A DNA stretch of 64,000 nt from Acetivibrio saccincola (GCF_002844395.1 NZ_CP025197.1:682001-746000); one strand, 5' to 3'; shown: positions 24,577 to 34,541, counted from the first letter of the stretch. A program made the numbers and translations. Notes: generated from the letters alone by a model not told the origin.

Positions 24577-26982
24577 ATGTCACGGACAAAGAAAGTATCC
24601 TACAATAAGCTGAAGAAAGAGTGTAAACCGGACTTTTTTAAGTTTGAAGATACTTCTAAGTTAACTTTTTCAGATGATATAATTGGTCAGGAACGGGCAG
24701 TAAAGGCCATGGAATTCGGGCTTAATATAAAAAGCAAAGGGTATAACATTTTCATGTGCGGCATGACCGGAACCGGAAAAACAAGTTATGCCCAAAATAT
24801 TGCAAAGAAAATGGCAAAGAAATCAAAAACTCCTGATGACTGGTGTTATGTATACAATTTCGACGATTCCAACCGTCCTAAAGCTATTAACCTCCCTGCA
24901 GGGCTTGGCAAAGTATTTCAAAAGGATATGGAAGAGTTTGTAAAGGTGCTTAAAATTGAGATAGCTAAGGCCTTTGACAGTGAAGACTATGAAAGGGAAA
25001 AGGCCGCTATAGCAAAAGAATACCAGGCTAAAAAGGCAGAATTAATGGAGAAACTCAATAAAGATGCTGAAAGGCAAGGTTTTAAAGTAAAGACCACCAA
25101 TGCAGGGATGTATTTTCTGCCGGTTATTGAGGGAAAAACCATAACAGAAGAAGAGTATGCCAATTTAGATGAAGAAGTAAAGCATGAAATAAATGAAAAG
25201 TCAAACATGATACAGATGGAAACGTTGGAGATAATAAGGCAAATTAAAAATATAGAAAAAGAAGCAGAAGAAAGGGTTTCAGAATGGGAAAACAAAATAG
25301 CATTGTTTGCAGTTGGAATACAGATAAATGATTTAAAAGAAAAGTATAGGGATTACAAAAAAGTTTTAGACTATCTTGAAAAGGTACAGGAAGATATATT
25401 AAAAAATCTTGATAAATTTAGAGATGAAGAACTTACAGAAGAACAGCAGCTGCTTCTTCCATGGCTTAAAACCTCTGATGAGTCCCATACTGACAAGTAC
25501 AAAGTAAATCTTTTAGTTGATAACAGTGAACTTGAAGGTGCCCCTGTGGTTACTGATTATAATCCCACCTATTATAATATCCTTGGAAAAGTAGAGCATG
25601 AAAATGAGTTTGGAACTATGATAACAGATTTTACAATGATAAAGAGCGGGCTGTTTCACCAGGCAAATGGCGGCTACCTAATACTTCAGGCAAAGGATGT
25701 CCTTAACAATATCCAGTCCTGGGAAGCGCTAAAGCGGGTGTTGAGGACAGGGGAAATAGCCATTGAGAACATGAAAGAGCAGATGGGGCTTATTGCTGTT
25801 TCAACACTAAAGCCAGAACCCATACCTGTAGATGTAAAAGTTATTTTAGTTGGAAGTGAATACATTTACCAAATGCTCTACGAATACGATGAGGAGTTTA
25901 GAAAACTCTTTAAGGTTAAGGTGGACTTTGATGCAGAAATGGATAGAAACAGTGTAAATATGAGAAAACTTGCCCAGTTTATAGGGGCATTTTGCAACCG
26001 TGAAAAAGTCCCGCATTTTGACAGGACGGGTGTTGCAAAAGTTGTTGAATACAGTTCTAGACTTGTAGAAGACCAGACCAAACTTTCCACACGGTTTAAT
26101 GAAATTGTGGAAATACTAAGCGAATCTGTTGCCTGGGCTGAAATAGAAGGCTGTTCCCTGGTTACCGGCGAACATGTTAAAAAGGCTATACAAGAAAAGA
26201 TATACAGATCCAACAAATATGACAAAAAGCTATTGGAACTTATAAAAGAGGGCACAATAATGATAGATACCGAAGGGGAAGTGATAGGGCAAATAAATGG
26301 TCTTACAATAATTGATACCGGGGATTATTCCTTTGGCAAACCTTCTAGAATTACTGCAAACACCTTTATGGGTGAGAGGGGAATAGTGAATATTGAAAGA
26401 GAAGTGGAAATGAGTGGGACTTCCCACTCTAAGGGAATTATGATTCTAAGCGGTTACATTGGTCAAAAGTATGCCCAGGATATGCCCCTTTCATTAACTG
26501 CCAGCCTTTGTTTTGAACAGCTGTATGGCGCTGTTGACGGGGACAGTGCATCCAGTGCAGAGCTTTATGCAGTGCTTTCAAGCCTTGCAGAGGTTCCTAT
26601 AAAGCAAAGTATTGCAGTTACGGGTTCTGTAAACCAAAAGGGTGAAATTCAGCCTATAGGCGGGGTTACGGAAAAGATAGAAGGGTTTTTTGAGCTTTGC
26701 AAATTAAGAGGGCTAAATGGTCAGCACGGTGTAATAATACCTTATCAAAATATAAAAAACCTGGTTTTAAATGATGAAGTGATTGAAGCTTGCAAGGAGG
26801 GGAAATTTAATATATATGCTGTAAAAACTATAGATGAGGGAATTGAAATACTGACAGGGAAAAAAGCAGGTACCAAAAACAAAAATGGGAAATACCCTCC
26901 CGGAACGATAAACTATCTTGTATATGAGAAGCTTAAAAAATTCTCAAAAGCAGCATCGGCAGAAAAAGCAACAAATAAATGA
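24577..26982 (+). CDS. Lon-type ATP-dependent protease, AAA_32 group
   Basis: An 801-residue AAA+ protease. The N-terminal region is followed by Walker A CGMTGTGKTSYAQ near residue 67. A long charged helical insertion spans about 130-300 (AKEYQAKKAELMEKLNK and neighbours), and the second ATPase part carries FHQANGGYLILQAKDVL. The C-terminal S16 peptidase domain has catalytic Ser657 in VDGDSASSAEL and Lys700 in GGVTEKIEGF. It differs from classical Lon in lacking the N-terminal LAN domain and having the helical insertion, like LonB/LonC relatives. Likely degrades misfolded or regulatory proteins. RBS AAGGGGG. Confidence 0.92.
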   Translation: MSRTKKVSYNKLKKECKPDFFKFEDTSKLTFSDDIIGQERAVKAMEFGLNIKSKGYNIFMCGMTGTGKTSYAQNIAKKMAKKSKTPDDWCYVYNFDDSNRPKAINLPAGLGKVFQKDMEEFVKVLKIEIAKAFDSEDYEREKAAIAKEYQAKKAELMEKLNKDAERQGFKVKTTNAGMYFLPVIEGKTITEEEYANLDEEVKHEINEKSNMIQMETLEIIRQIKNIEKEAEERVSEWENKIALFAVGIQINDLKEKYRDYKKVLDYLEKVQEDILKNLDKFRDEELTEEQQLLLPWLKTSDESHTDKYKVNLLVDNSELEGAPVVTDYNPTYYNILGKVEHENEFGTMITDFTMIKSGLFHQANGGYLILQAKDVLNNIQSWEALKRVLRTGEIAIENMKEQMGLIAVSTLKPEPIPVDVKVILVGSEYIYQMLYEYDEEFRKLFKVKVDFDAEMDRNSVNMRKLAQFIGAFCNREKVPHFDRTGVAKVVEYSSRLVEDQTKLSTRFNEIVEILSESVAWAEIEGCSLVTGEHVKKAIQEKIYRSNKYDKKLLELIKEGTIMIDTEGEVIGQINGLTIIDTGDYSFGKPSRITANTFMGERGIVNIEREVEMSGTSHSKGIMILSGYIGQKYAQDMPLSLTASLCFEQLYGAVDGDSASSAELYAVLSSLAEVPIKQSIAVTGSVNQKGEIQPIGGVTEKIEGFFELCKLRGLNGQHGVIIPYQNIKNLVLNDEVIEACKEGKFNIYAVKTIDEGIEILTGKKAGTKNKNGKYPPGTINYLVYEKLKKFSKAASAEKATNK

Positions 26983-27165
26983 GGTAAATTGCAATTTATC
27001 AAAAATTAGTATAAAATAAATTAAAATCAGAGTAAAATAATTTAAAATTAGTATAAGACAAATTATGTTTTAAAAAATCTTTTAATGCGACAAATTACAC
27101 GGGGAATTTCCCGGGAAATGTAGAAAATAAATAAAATGTAGAAATTAAATAAAAAGGAGTTTAAA

Positions 27166-27942
27166 ATGAATATAAAAAAATTGATAAACTTAGTTATTTT
27201 ATTTCTTGGGGTTTTGGGGGTACTAAATTTTTTTATTCTTACATGGGTAAATCCAGTTTTTAATTTTGGTGCATTTATAATCCTTATTGCAGGGATTTGC
27301 CTGATAATAACTGCAATTTTAAGGATTAATGGTAAAACCCATATATTTAGCATTAAAAATAAAATAATCAGGAGAGTTTTTGCTTTGCTAGCAGGGTTAC
27401 TTGCACTTTCATTTGTCCTTATTCAAGGACTGATTATTTTTTATGCCCAGGAAGATGATAATATTGAAGAAGCAGATTGCATGATTATACTTGGCGCCGG
27501 CCTTATTGGGGATTATATTCCCCTTACTTTACAGTACAGGCTGGATAAAGGAATTGAGTACCTTAATAAAAATCCCGATTTAAAGGTGATTGTCACCGGT
27601 GGGCAAGGTCCGGGTGAAACGGTGACGGAAGCTTTTGCTATGGAAAAATACCTTATAAATAACGGGGTGGATGCTTCCAGGATTATTAAAGAAGATAAGG
27701 CAACCAGTACCTTTGAAAATTTTAAATTCTCAAAGGAAATACTGGATGAGATAAATGGTGAAGAAGCTCATAAAATAATAGTTGTTACAAATAATTTTCA
27801 TATGTTTAGGAGTAAAATGATTGCAGAGAGGGTAGGATTTACAGTTTACAGACTTCCAACCAAAACAAATACCAGGGTTTTAATTAGCTGTCATGTAAGG
27901 GAGTATTTTGCAGTAATTAAGTCTTTTATTTTTGATAAATAG
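27166..27942 (+). CDS. YdcF-family (DUF218) membrane protein
   Basis: 258 residues with three N-terminal hydrophobic segments (first 90 residues), then a DUF218 domain: ADCMIILGAGLIGDYIPLTL, VIVTGGQGPGETVTEAFAME, TSTFENFKFSKEI, VTNNFHMFRSKMIAERVGF. Members such as SanA/YdcF are linked to envelope integrity, and the fold binds nucleotides; the reaction is not established. RBS AAAAAGGAG before ATG. Flanked by long AT-rich spacers, so probably monocistronic. Confidence 0.88.
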   Translation: MNIKKLINLVILFLGVLGVLNFFILTWVNPVFNFGAFIILIAGICLIITAILRINGKTHIFSIKNKIIRRVFALLAGLLALSFVLIQGLIIFYAQEDDNIEEADCMIILGAGLIGDYIPLTLQYRLDKGIEYLNKNPDLKVIVTGGQGPGETVTEAFAMEKYLINNGVDASRIIKEDKATSTFENFKFSKEILDEINGEEAHKIIVVTNNFHMFRSKMIAERVGFTVYRLPTKTNTRVLISCHVREYFAVIKSFIFDK

Positions 27943-28047
27943 TCTATATACCATCTCTCCTAAATTAGTAACACTTTTCTTAAAGTTAACATAATTTATA
28001 GTAAAGGAGTATATTTCTCTGAAATTAGTAATAAAGGAGAGATGGAG

Positions 28048-28479
28048 ATGTCTAATAAGAGAATTGACGGCGGCGGAACAGTTTATACTGGAAATTTTGC
28101 ATCTTTACTGGCTAATTATATTGGTGAAACAGTAACAATTTTTACAAGCAGTGGGGGACAGTCAGGTGCAGGCTTTACAGGGGTTGTACTATCAGTTAAT
28201 CCTGTTTATGTAAGGCTGATTACAAGGATTGGACCTCCTCCAGGTTGCGCACTAGGAAATTCTTGTACAGGATTTAACGTAGGATATGGTGGAGGCTATG
28301 GCTCAGGGTATGGTTCAGGCTATGGCGGAGGCTACAGCTCATGTTATGGCTATGGCTCAGGAAGTGTAGGCGGTGCTTCCTCAGCCGGCGGCTGGGATTC
28401 AAAACCTGTTTATACAGTAGGCTCTGTAACAGATATACCTATTTCAGCTATAGTATCATTTGTTCACAATGCCGTATAA
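28048..28479 (+). CDS. glycine/tyrosine-rich protein, possible spore or surface structural protein
   Basis: A 143-residue protein. An N-terminal Sm-like beta domain (FASLLANYIGETVTIFTSSG, AGFTGVVLSVNPVYVRLIT) leads to a Gly/Ser/Tyr repeat block (GYGGGYGSGYGSGYGGGYSS) and a short hydrophobic end DIPISAIVSFVHNAV. ATG 28048 is chosen because the RBS AAAGGAG lies 8 bases before it and only 2 before ATG 28042. The domain recalls small DUF2642-like proteins of spore-formers, and the repeat block recalls coat or exosporium proteins; both are inference. Confidence 0.6.
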   Translation: MSNKRIDGGGTVYTGNFASLLANYIGETVTIFTSSGGQSGAGFTGVVLSVNPVYVRLITRIGPPPGCALGNSCTGFNVGYGGGYGSGYGSGYGGGYSSCYGYGSGSVGGASSAGGWDSKPVYTVGSVTDIPISAIVSFVHNAV

Positions 28480-28570
28480 AATGCAGTAAAAATATGGTAT
28501 AACAAAATATGTAAAGTGCATATAAAATTAATATGCATTAATAAAGTGAAAAGTTAAAGGTGATTGTCTA

Positions 28571-30685
28571 GTGGGTTTTTTTGGGGTATTAGAAAAAAAC
28601 TACAAAATAAATCTTAACAATCAACAAAAAGAAGCAGTAACACATACCAGAGGACCAGCCCTAGTGTTGGCTGGTCCGGGATCTGGAAAAACCACTGTAA
28701 TTGTTTCAAGGACTGCTTATCTTATACTAGAGCTTAAAATAAAGCCGGAAAACATTCTCACCTTGACATTTAACAGGGCTGCAAAAATCGAAATGGAAAA
28801 AAGGTTTAATAGAGTATTCAGTGATTTAATTTCAGGCAAAAAAGTTCATTTTTCAACTTTTCATAGCTTTTGCAATTTAGTGGTAAAAGATTATGAAAAG
28901 ATGCAGGGAAAGTATTTGTCCAGAATTGAAGGCAATGAGGAGTCAAAAAATAATAAAAGGCTGATTTTAAAAGAAATATATGAAAATATAAACGGCAGTC
29001 GGATAAATGACGACCAACTTGAAAATCTCATAAATGACATTGGCATTATAAAAAATAAAATGATAAAAAATATTCAAGAATTTGAAACAAATATTAAGAA
29101 TTTTTCCCGTATATATAATAGTTACGAAGAATATAAGAAGGCAAATTTACTGATGGATTTTGACGACATGCTTACATTTGCCTATGTCATTTTAAAAAAG
29201 TTCCCTAGTATTTTAAAAAAGTATACCGGAAGGTATACTTTTATTCAAGTAGATGAAGGACAGGACCTTTCAAAGATTCAGTTTGAAATTTTGAAGCTTT
29301 TAACAGGTCCTGGGGATTTGGCGGGTTTTAAGGAAAAGAATATTTTTATAGTTGCAGATGATGACCAGTCCATATATGGGTTCAGGGGGGCAGAACCGGA
29401 ATATATACTTAATGTGGAAAAGCAGTTTGGCGGATGTTCCTTCTATTATCTTAACAACAACTACCGTTCTACAGCTAATATAGTACATGTAAGCAGTAAT
29501 TTTATAAAAAACAATACCAGAAGGTATGAGAAAAAACACAGTACTTGTAATGAATATAAGTATGACCCTTTTATTATAGAGGCAAGGGATCAGACTGCCC
29601 AGTATAATTTTATTGTGGACAAGGTAAATGAACATTTGAGTAAAAAAAGAGATTCTACCATTGCCCTTCTTTACAGAAATAATATTTCTTCTATTCCGCT
29701 GGCAGAAGCCCTTGACAGAAACGGAATAGCTTTTAATGTAAAGCAAAACAAATTGTTTTTCTTTAACCACTGGGCTGTACAGGATATTTTAGCTTTTTTA
29801 AAATTTTCACTGGATCAAACAGACATAGATTCTTTTTCAAGAATATACTACAAAATGAACAGGTATATTTCAAAAGCAATGTTAGAATATGCTCTGAAGG
29901 CTGGTTATAAAAATTCAGTTATAGACGGGATTTTAAAGGATAGTGATTTAGAGACATACAGAAAAATGACCCTTTTAAATGTCAAAAGTGAGTTTAAAAA
30001 GCTGTCTAAGAAAAAGCCTTTTGATGCTTTAAACTACATTGAAAAAAACTTTAACTATTTTGGCTATGTAAAAGAATACTGTGACGGAACAGGTCTTTTT
30101 TATGATTATATATACAGCCTTTTTGGGGTTTTGAAAGTAATGGCTTTAAAATGCAAAAAAATTACTGATTATTTGGAAAGGATTGAGGAAGTAAAGGAAC
30201 TTTTAGAAAATCCGTCATCGGAATCCAGAGTGACCATATCCACTATACACTCAAGCAAAGGATTGGAGTATGACTGCGTTATGATGCTGGATATGCTAAA
30301 CACCGAGCTGCCGGGTGAAAGTGCTATTGACCTTGCAAGAGAGGAAAATAAAGCAGAGCTTCTTGAAGAGGAAAGAAGGCTGTTTTATGTTGGAATTACA
30401 AGGGCAAAGGAGTATCTGTATTTAATATATCCAAATTTCAGGAATGGATTTAAGGAAGAAAGGACAATTTTTATAGATGAAGTATTGGAATGTATGAGAG
30501 TGAAGACTTTAAATGACATTGCAGAAGGGATGATTGTAAATCATAAGCACTTTGGAAAAGGGGTAATTGCAGCAATTTTGGAGGAAAATAAAGACAAGGT
30601 TATTGTAGAAATTGATTTTAACGGTGTAAGGCGTAAGTTTGACTTAATTATGTGCCTGGAAAAAGGTATTCTAAAAATATATTAG
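28571..30685 (+). CDS. UvrD/Rep-family SF1 DNA helicase
   Basis: 704 residues with canonical SF1A motifs: Q-motif LNNQQKEAVTH, Walker A LAGPGSGKTT, Ia TFNRAA, II FIQVDEGQDLS, III VADDDQSIYGFRGAEP, IV NNYRST, V TISTIHSSKGLEYD and VI EERRLFYVGITRAKEYLYL. A C-terminal tail (GKGVIAAILEENKDKVIVEI) is the Tudor-like element of PcrA relatives that binds partner proteins. Motif II has Gly where Phe is more usual. GTG start with AAAGGTGATT upstream. A likely repair or recombination helicase in addition to a primary PcrA elsewhere. Confidence 0.92.
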   Translation: MGFFGVLEKNYKINLNNQQKEAVTHTRGPALVLAGPGSGKTTVIVSRTAYLILELKIKPENILTLTFNRAAKIEMEKRFNRVFSDLISGKKVHFSTFHSFCNLVVKDYEKMQGKYLSRIEGNEESKNNKRLILKEIYENINGSRINDDQLENLINDIGIIKNKMIKNIQEFETNIKNFSRIYNSYEEYKKANLLMDFDDMLTFAYVILKKFPSILKKYTGRYTFIQVDEGQDLSKIQFEILKLLTGPGDLAGFKEKNIFIVADDDQSIYGFRGAEPEYILNVEKQFGGCSFYYLNNNYRSTANIVHVSSNFIKNNTRRYEKKHSTCNEYKYDPFIIEARDQTAQYNFIVDKVNEHLSKKRDSTIALLYRNNISSIPLAEALDRNGIAFNVKQNKLFFFNHWAVQDILAFLKFSLDQTDIDSFSRIYYKMNRYISKAMLEYALKAGYKNSVIDGILKDSDLETYRKMTLLNVKSEFKKLSKKKPFDALNYIEKNFNYFGYVKEYCDGTGLFYDYIYSLFGVLKVMALKCKKITDYLERIEEVKELLENPSSESRVTISTIHSSKGLEYDCVMMLDMLNTELPGESAIDLAREENKAELLEEERRLFYVGITRAKEYLYLIYPNFRNGFKEERTIFIDEVLECMRVKTLNDIAEGMIVNHKHFGKGVIAAILEENKDKVIVEIDFNGVRRKFDLIMCLEKGILKIY

Positions 30686-30865
30686 TATTTATTTTTAGAA
30701 TTGCATAATTGTCAGGTTAATGGATTAGTTGGTAAATACATAATATTTATGTTATTTCTAGTTGTTTTTTTCTGCAATATGGTATAATATAAATAGCAAA
30801 TTATATGCCAATATAAAGTAATATTGTGATGGTATACAATGTAGATGATGAGGGGGGGTGAAAGT

Positions 30866-31396
30866 ATGAAAAAAATTAATATGAAAAAGATTATTATATC
30901 ACTACTCATTGTTATTGTTTTAGGAATAGGGATATATGCCGGAATATATTATTCCCAGCCCGAAAATGCTCCACTTATGGCATCTTGGGCAATAGACATC
31001 TATGACCATGAAGTGATGGTAGAGGACTCAGAAAATGTATTTATTGGAACGGTTGAGAGCGTTGACGGAAATAAAAAACATGAGGGTACTGGTATCCCAT
31101 GTACCATTTATCAGGTTAAAGTGGATGAAAATATCAAGGGAGAATTAAACGGTGTTGTGAAAATAGTTAAAGAAGGCGGATATGATGGAAGAACATTATT
31201 TTTACATGATGGCGACAAGCTGCTGGAAGAAGGAAAGACATATATGTTTTGTACAAAATATAGTGAGAAAGGAGCAGCACATTATGCTTCAGCACCTACT
31301 TCTACCATAGAAATACAGGATGAAAAACATAGAGAAGAAATGAGAGATACTTATAAAGCTGCTTACGAAAAAGAACTAAATGAAAAAATCCAATAG
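30866..31396 (+). CDS. membrane-anchored exported protein of unknown function
   Basis: 176 residues with an N-terminal anchor (MKKINMKKIIISLLIVIVLG) and an extracytoplasmic beta-rich domain: ENVFIGTVESVDGN, IYQVKVDENIKGELNG, LLEEGKTYMFCTKY, YASAPTSTIEI. The layout (a small OB-like domain that begins with FIGTVESV) is seen in uncharacterised Bacillus/Clostridium secreted proteins. ATG 30866 follows GAGGGGGGTG. It ends at a strong terminator (31458). Function unknown. Confidence 0.65.
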   Translation: MKKINMKKIIISLLIVIVLGIGIYAGIYYSQPENAPLMASWAIDIYDHEVMVEDSENVFIGTVESVDGNKKHEGTGIPCTIYQVKVDENIKGELNGVVKIVKEGGYDGRTLFLHDGDKLLEEGKTYMFCTKYSEKGAAHYASAPTSTIEIQDEKHREEMRDTYKAAYEKELNEKIQ

Positions 31397-31457
31397 TTAA
31401 ATTTTAAAAAACTTAAAAAGTATAAAAAAGTTTCTTAACTTAACGGTAAAAACAAGT

Positions 31458-31500
31458 AAAACTCTATAGTTACCGGAAATGCCGGGCTATAGAGTTTTTT
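31458..31500 (+). terminator. Rho-independent terminator
   Basis: AAACTCTATAG pairs with CTATAGAGTTTT around an inner ACCGG/CCGGG element, followed by a T-run; 62 bases past the stop of the exported protein gene. Confidence 0.9.
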
Positions 31501-31658
31501 GCTTACCAGGAAAGTGCATTATTTTTTTATGAATATAAAAGGATTATTGAAAAATATGTGGAATAAGAGAAACAGATATACAACAAAAATAAGTTTATTA
31601 TTAATGTATAAGGGGAATATATACTATAACTTATTTTGAACAGAAAGGAGATTTATAT

Positions 31659-32840
31659 ATGATACAGGTTAAGGACAATGTATATTGGGTAGGTATAAAA
31701 GACTGGGAACTTAGACAATTTCATGGTCATGAATTTTCAACTCACAGGGGTTCTACTTACAATTCTTATATAATTAAAGATGAAAAGACCGTTTTGGTAG
31801 ATACGGTATGGGATCCCTACAAGGAAGAATTTGTAGAAAAACTAGAAAAAGAAGTGGGTCTAAAAAACATAGATATGATTATAATTAACCACTGTGAGCC
31901 AGACCATGCAGGAAGCCTGGCATATCTCATGGAAAGAATACCGGATACACCTATATATTGTTCTAAGCAGGGAGAGCAAAGCATTAGAGGGCATTTTCAC
32001 AAAGACTGGAATATAAATGTGGTAAAAACCGGGGACACAATAGACATAGGAAAAAACCAGCTTGTATTTGTTGAAATGACTATGCTGCACTGGCCGGACA
32101 GTTTGCTGACTTATGTTAAAGGTGCAAATGTAGTTTTGTCCAATGATGCTTTTGGACAGCACTATTCACCACCGTCCCTTTTTAACGACCAGGTTGACCA
32201 GTGTGAACTGTACCAGGAGGCAATTAAATATTTTGCAAATATTTTAAATCCTTTTAAACCCCTTGTAAAGAAGAAAATAGAAGAGATTAAAGGGTTGAAT
32301 CTTGATATAGATATTATTGCACCAAGCCATGGGGTAATATGGCGGGACAATCCTATGCAGATTGTTGATAAATACTATGAATGGTCTCAAATTGATTATA
32401 ATGAGGACTATGTCGTAATTATATATGACACGATGTATGATGCTACCAAAAACATGGCCCTGTCAATAGCAGAAGGTCTTAGCAACAATAAAATAAGATA
32501 CAAATTATTTAATTCATCCGTTACCGACAGAAGCGACTTAATAACCGAGCTGTTTAAAGCAAAGGCAGTTATTTTAGGAAGCTGCACTGTAAATAACGGT
32601 CTTTTAGCTTCCATATCGTCGGTTTTAGATTCAATGAAGTATTTAAAATTTAAAAACAAACCGGCGGCAGGTTTTGGAAGTTATGGCTGGAGTGGGGAAG
32701 CACCGGACCAAATTACCGAAACTTTAAAACTTATAGGTATGAAAGTTGATTTAGAGCCCATTAAAGTGAAATACCAACCGACAGAAGAAGACCTAAAAGA
32801 ATGTGTTTTATTTGGAGAAAAATTTGCCCAAAGAATATAA
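31659..32840 (+). CDS. flavodiiron protein (FprA-type oxygen/NO reductase)
   Basis: A 393-residue cytosolic enzyme that reduces O2 to water (or NO to N2O) in anaerobes. The N-terminal metallo-beta-lactamase-like domain holds the diiron ligands HCEPDHAGS, the His in MLHWPDS, Asp in LSNDAFGQHY and His in PSHGVIWR. A C-terminal flavodoxin domain from about 255 binds FMN (YDTMYDATKNMA; GSCTVNNGLL; FGSYGWSGEA). RBS AAAGGAG. It stands alone between two terminators, so it is a single-gene transcript. Consistent with a strict anaerobe coping with oxygen. Confidence 0.95.
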   Translation: MIQVKDNVYWVGIKDWELRQFHGHEFSTHRGSTYNSYIIKDEKTVLVDTVWDPYKEEFVEKLEKEVGLKNIDMIIINHCEPDHAGSLAYLMERIPDTPIYCSKQGEQSIRGHFHKDWNINVVKTGDTIDIGKNQLVFVEMTMLHWPDSLLTYVKGANVVLSNDAFGQHYSPPSLFNDQVDQCELYQEAIKYFANILNPFKPLVKKKIEEIKGLNLDIDIIAPSHGVIWRDNPMQIVDKYYEWSQIDYNEDYVVIIYDTMYDATKNMALSIAEGLSNNKIRYKLFNSSVTDRSDLITELFKAKAVILGSCTVNNGLLASISSVLDSMKYLKFKNKPAAGFGSYGWSGEAPDQITETLKLIGMKVDLEPIKVKYQPTEEDLKECVLFGEKFAQRI

Positions 32841-32916
32841 TAAAACGCAATAATAAAATGTAGTAAAGTACTATAAATCCATCTATAATTCCATTTTTGA
32901 AACTTAAATGGGTAAA

Positions 32917-32963
32917 AAAGCCTGTAAACCAGCTATATAAGGGTTTCAGGCTTTAATTTTTTT
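32917..32963 (+). terminator. Rho-independent terminator
   Basis: AAAGCCTGTAAACC and GGGTTTCAGGCTTT form a long stem followed by AATTTTTTT; closes the flavodiiron gene. Confidence 0.9.
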
Positions 32964-33050
32964 AAAAAAAATCTAGTTCTAGTGCATTCTTTATTATAAT
33001 ATGATAATATTTTTATAGAAGGTATAAAAAAAATATCAGGTGATATTGTT

Positions 33051-33596
33051 ATGAACAAAGTTATATGCGTATATAGTTCTTCAAGTTGTACAATAGACAA
33101 AGTTTATTTTGAGGCTGCATATGAGCTGGGGTGCCAGATAGCAAAAAGAGGGGATACCCTTTTATTTGGTGCAGGAATGGTTGGGCTTATGGGGGAAACG
33201 GCAAGGGCTGTCCACGAAAATAACGGCAAGGTAGTGGGAATAGTGCCGGAGGCGCTGAATGTCAGCGGGATTGTGTATGAAAAATGTGATGAGTTTATTG
33301 TAACTTCCGGCATGAGGGAAAGAAAGGCAATGATGGATGAAAGATCAGATGCATTTATAGCTTTACCGGGAGGCTTTGGCACATTAGAGGAGCTTTTGGA
33401 AATTATAACATTAAAGCAGCTGGGGTATCACAATAAGCCCATTGTAATTTTAAATATAAACAATTATTATGACGGTATTTTAAAGCAATTTGACAAAATT
33501 TTTAATGAAGATTTTGCAAAAGAAGAGTGCAGAAAGCTGTATTTTGTTACTGAAAGTGTTTCTGAGGCTATAGAATACATTGATTCATATAAATAA
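33051..33596 (+). CDS. LOG-family nucleoside monophosphate phosphoribohydrolase-like protein
   Basis: A 181-residue Rossmann-fold protein of the TIGR00730/LOG family: ICVYSSSS start, LFGAGMVGLMGETARAV, MRERKAMMDERSDAFIALPG and PGGFGTLEELLEI. The Arg and PGGxGTxxE motif form the active site that splits cytokinin or purine nucleotide 5'-monophosphates into base and ribose 5-phosphate; bacterial physiological substrates are unsettled. RBS AGGTGAT. Often annotated as lysine decarboxylase-like, which is misleading. Confidence 0.92.
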   Translation: MNKVICVYSSSSCTIDKVYFEAAYELGCQIAKRGDTLLFGAGMVGLMGETARAVHENNGKVVGIVPEALNVSGIVYEKCDEFIVTSGMRERKAMMDERSDAFIALPGGFGTLEELLEIITLKQLGYHNKPIVILNINNYYDGILKQFDKIFNEDFAKEECRKLYFVTESVSEAIEYIDSYK

Positions 33597-33674
33597 ATTT
33601 CTTTGAAATTTAGCGTATTTAGGCGTATAATATAAAGAAAACACAGGCAAAAATATATATAATGTGAGGAGAGC

Positions 33675-34511
33675 ATGTTTATGGAAGGTTGTAGTTTTCG
33701 CCGTGAGCTGGTTGATGCTAAAAGGATAGTGGTGAAGGTGGGCACATCCACATTAACTTATGAAAACGGCAAAATAAATTTTTCTAAAATAGATAAACTT
33801 TCAAGAGTGTTATCAGATTTAATGAACCAGGGTAAAGAGCTTGTATTAGTTACATCCGGTGCTGTAGGAATAGGTATGAGTAAATTAAAACTTAAATCAA
33901 AGCCTCAAACCACTAGGGAAAAACAGGCAGTGGCTGCAGTGGGTCAATGTGAACTTATGCATGTATACGGTAAGTTTTTTTCAGAATATGGACATCTTGT
34001 AGGGCAGATATTACTTACCAAAGATGTTACAACAAATGAGATAAGCAGGCAAAATGTTATAAACACCCTTGAAACTTTAATAGAAAAGGATATACTTCCC
34101 ATTGTTAACGAGAATGACTCTGTAGCAGTAGATGAATTGGAAAATGGGATTAACAGGGCTTTTGGGGATAATGATACCTTATCTGCCATTGTAGCTGAAC
34201 TTGTAAAGGCGGATTTGCTTATAATATTGTCTGATATTGACGGTCTATACACTTGTGACCCGAGAAAAAATTCCTGTTCTGAGTTAATATCTGTAGTTGA
34301 GGAGATAACTCCTGAAATTGAAGGCTGTGCAGGCGGAGTAGGAAGCAGGAGGGGAACAGGGGGAATGATTACCAAAATAACTGCGGCAAAGATGGCTGTT
34401 TCAAATGGAATAAATTTAGTTATAGCAAATGGTGAAGAACCAAGTATTATTTCTGATATTTTAGAAGGAAAAAATGTGGGTACACTTTTTGTAAGGAAAA
34501 AGCAGGCTTAG
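33675..34511 (+). CDS. proB: glutamate 5-kinase
   Basis: The first enzyme of proline synthesis, phosphorylating glutamate. 278 residues in the amino-acid-kinase fold: VVKVGTSTLTYENG near the N-terminus, VTSGAVGIGMSKL, IVNENDSVAVDE, FGDNDTLSAIVAEL, LLIILSDIDGLYTCDPR and GTGGMITKITAAKMA. It ends at the kinase domain, without the C-terminal PUA domain of the E. coli enzyme. GGAG precedes ATG 33675; ATG 33681 is an alternative. proA is not adjacent, and the next gene on the strand begins 30 bases later. Confidence 0.95.
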   Translation: MFMEGCSFRRELVDAKRIVVKVGTSTLTYENGKINFSKIDKLSRVLSDLMNQGKELVLVTSGAVGIGMSKLKLKSKPQTTREKQAVAAVGQCELMHVYGKFFSEYGHLVGQILLTKDVTTNEISRQNVINTLETLIEKDILPIVNENDSVAVDELENGINRAFGDNDTLSAIVAELVKADLLIILSDIDGLYTCDPRKNSCSELISVVEEITPEIEGCAGGVGSRRGTGGMITKITAAKMAVSNGINLVIANGEEPSIISDILEGKNVGTLFVRKKQA

Positions 34512-34541
34512 ATTTAAAAACCACAAAAGGAGGGGCGCTGT

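Noticed and set aside
28290-28380. GGCTATGG-type DNA repeats as mobile or regulatory repeats
   Set aside because: They are in frame and encode the Gly/Tyr repeat of the 28048 protein.
29300-29770. 156-codon minus-strand frame
   Set aside because: Antisense to the helicase motifs and without a ribosome site; a shadow of the helicase gene.
33944-34375. 143-codon minus-strand frame
   Set aside because: Antisense to the conserved kinase core of proB.
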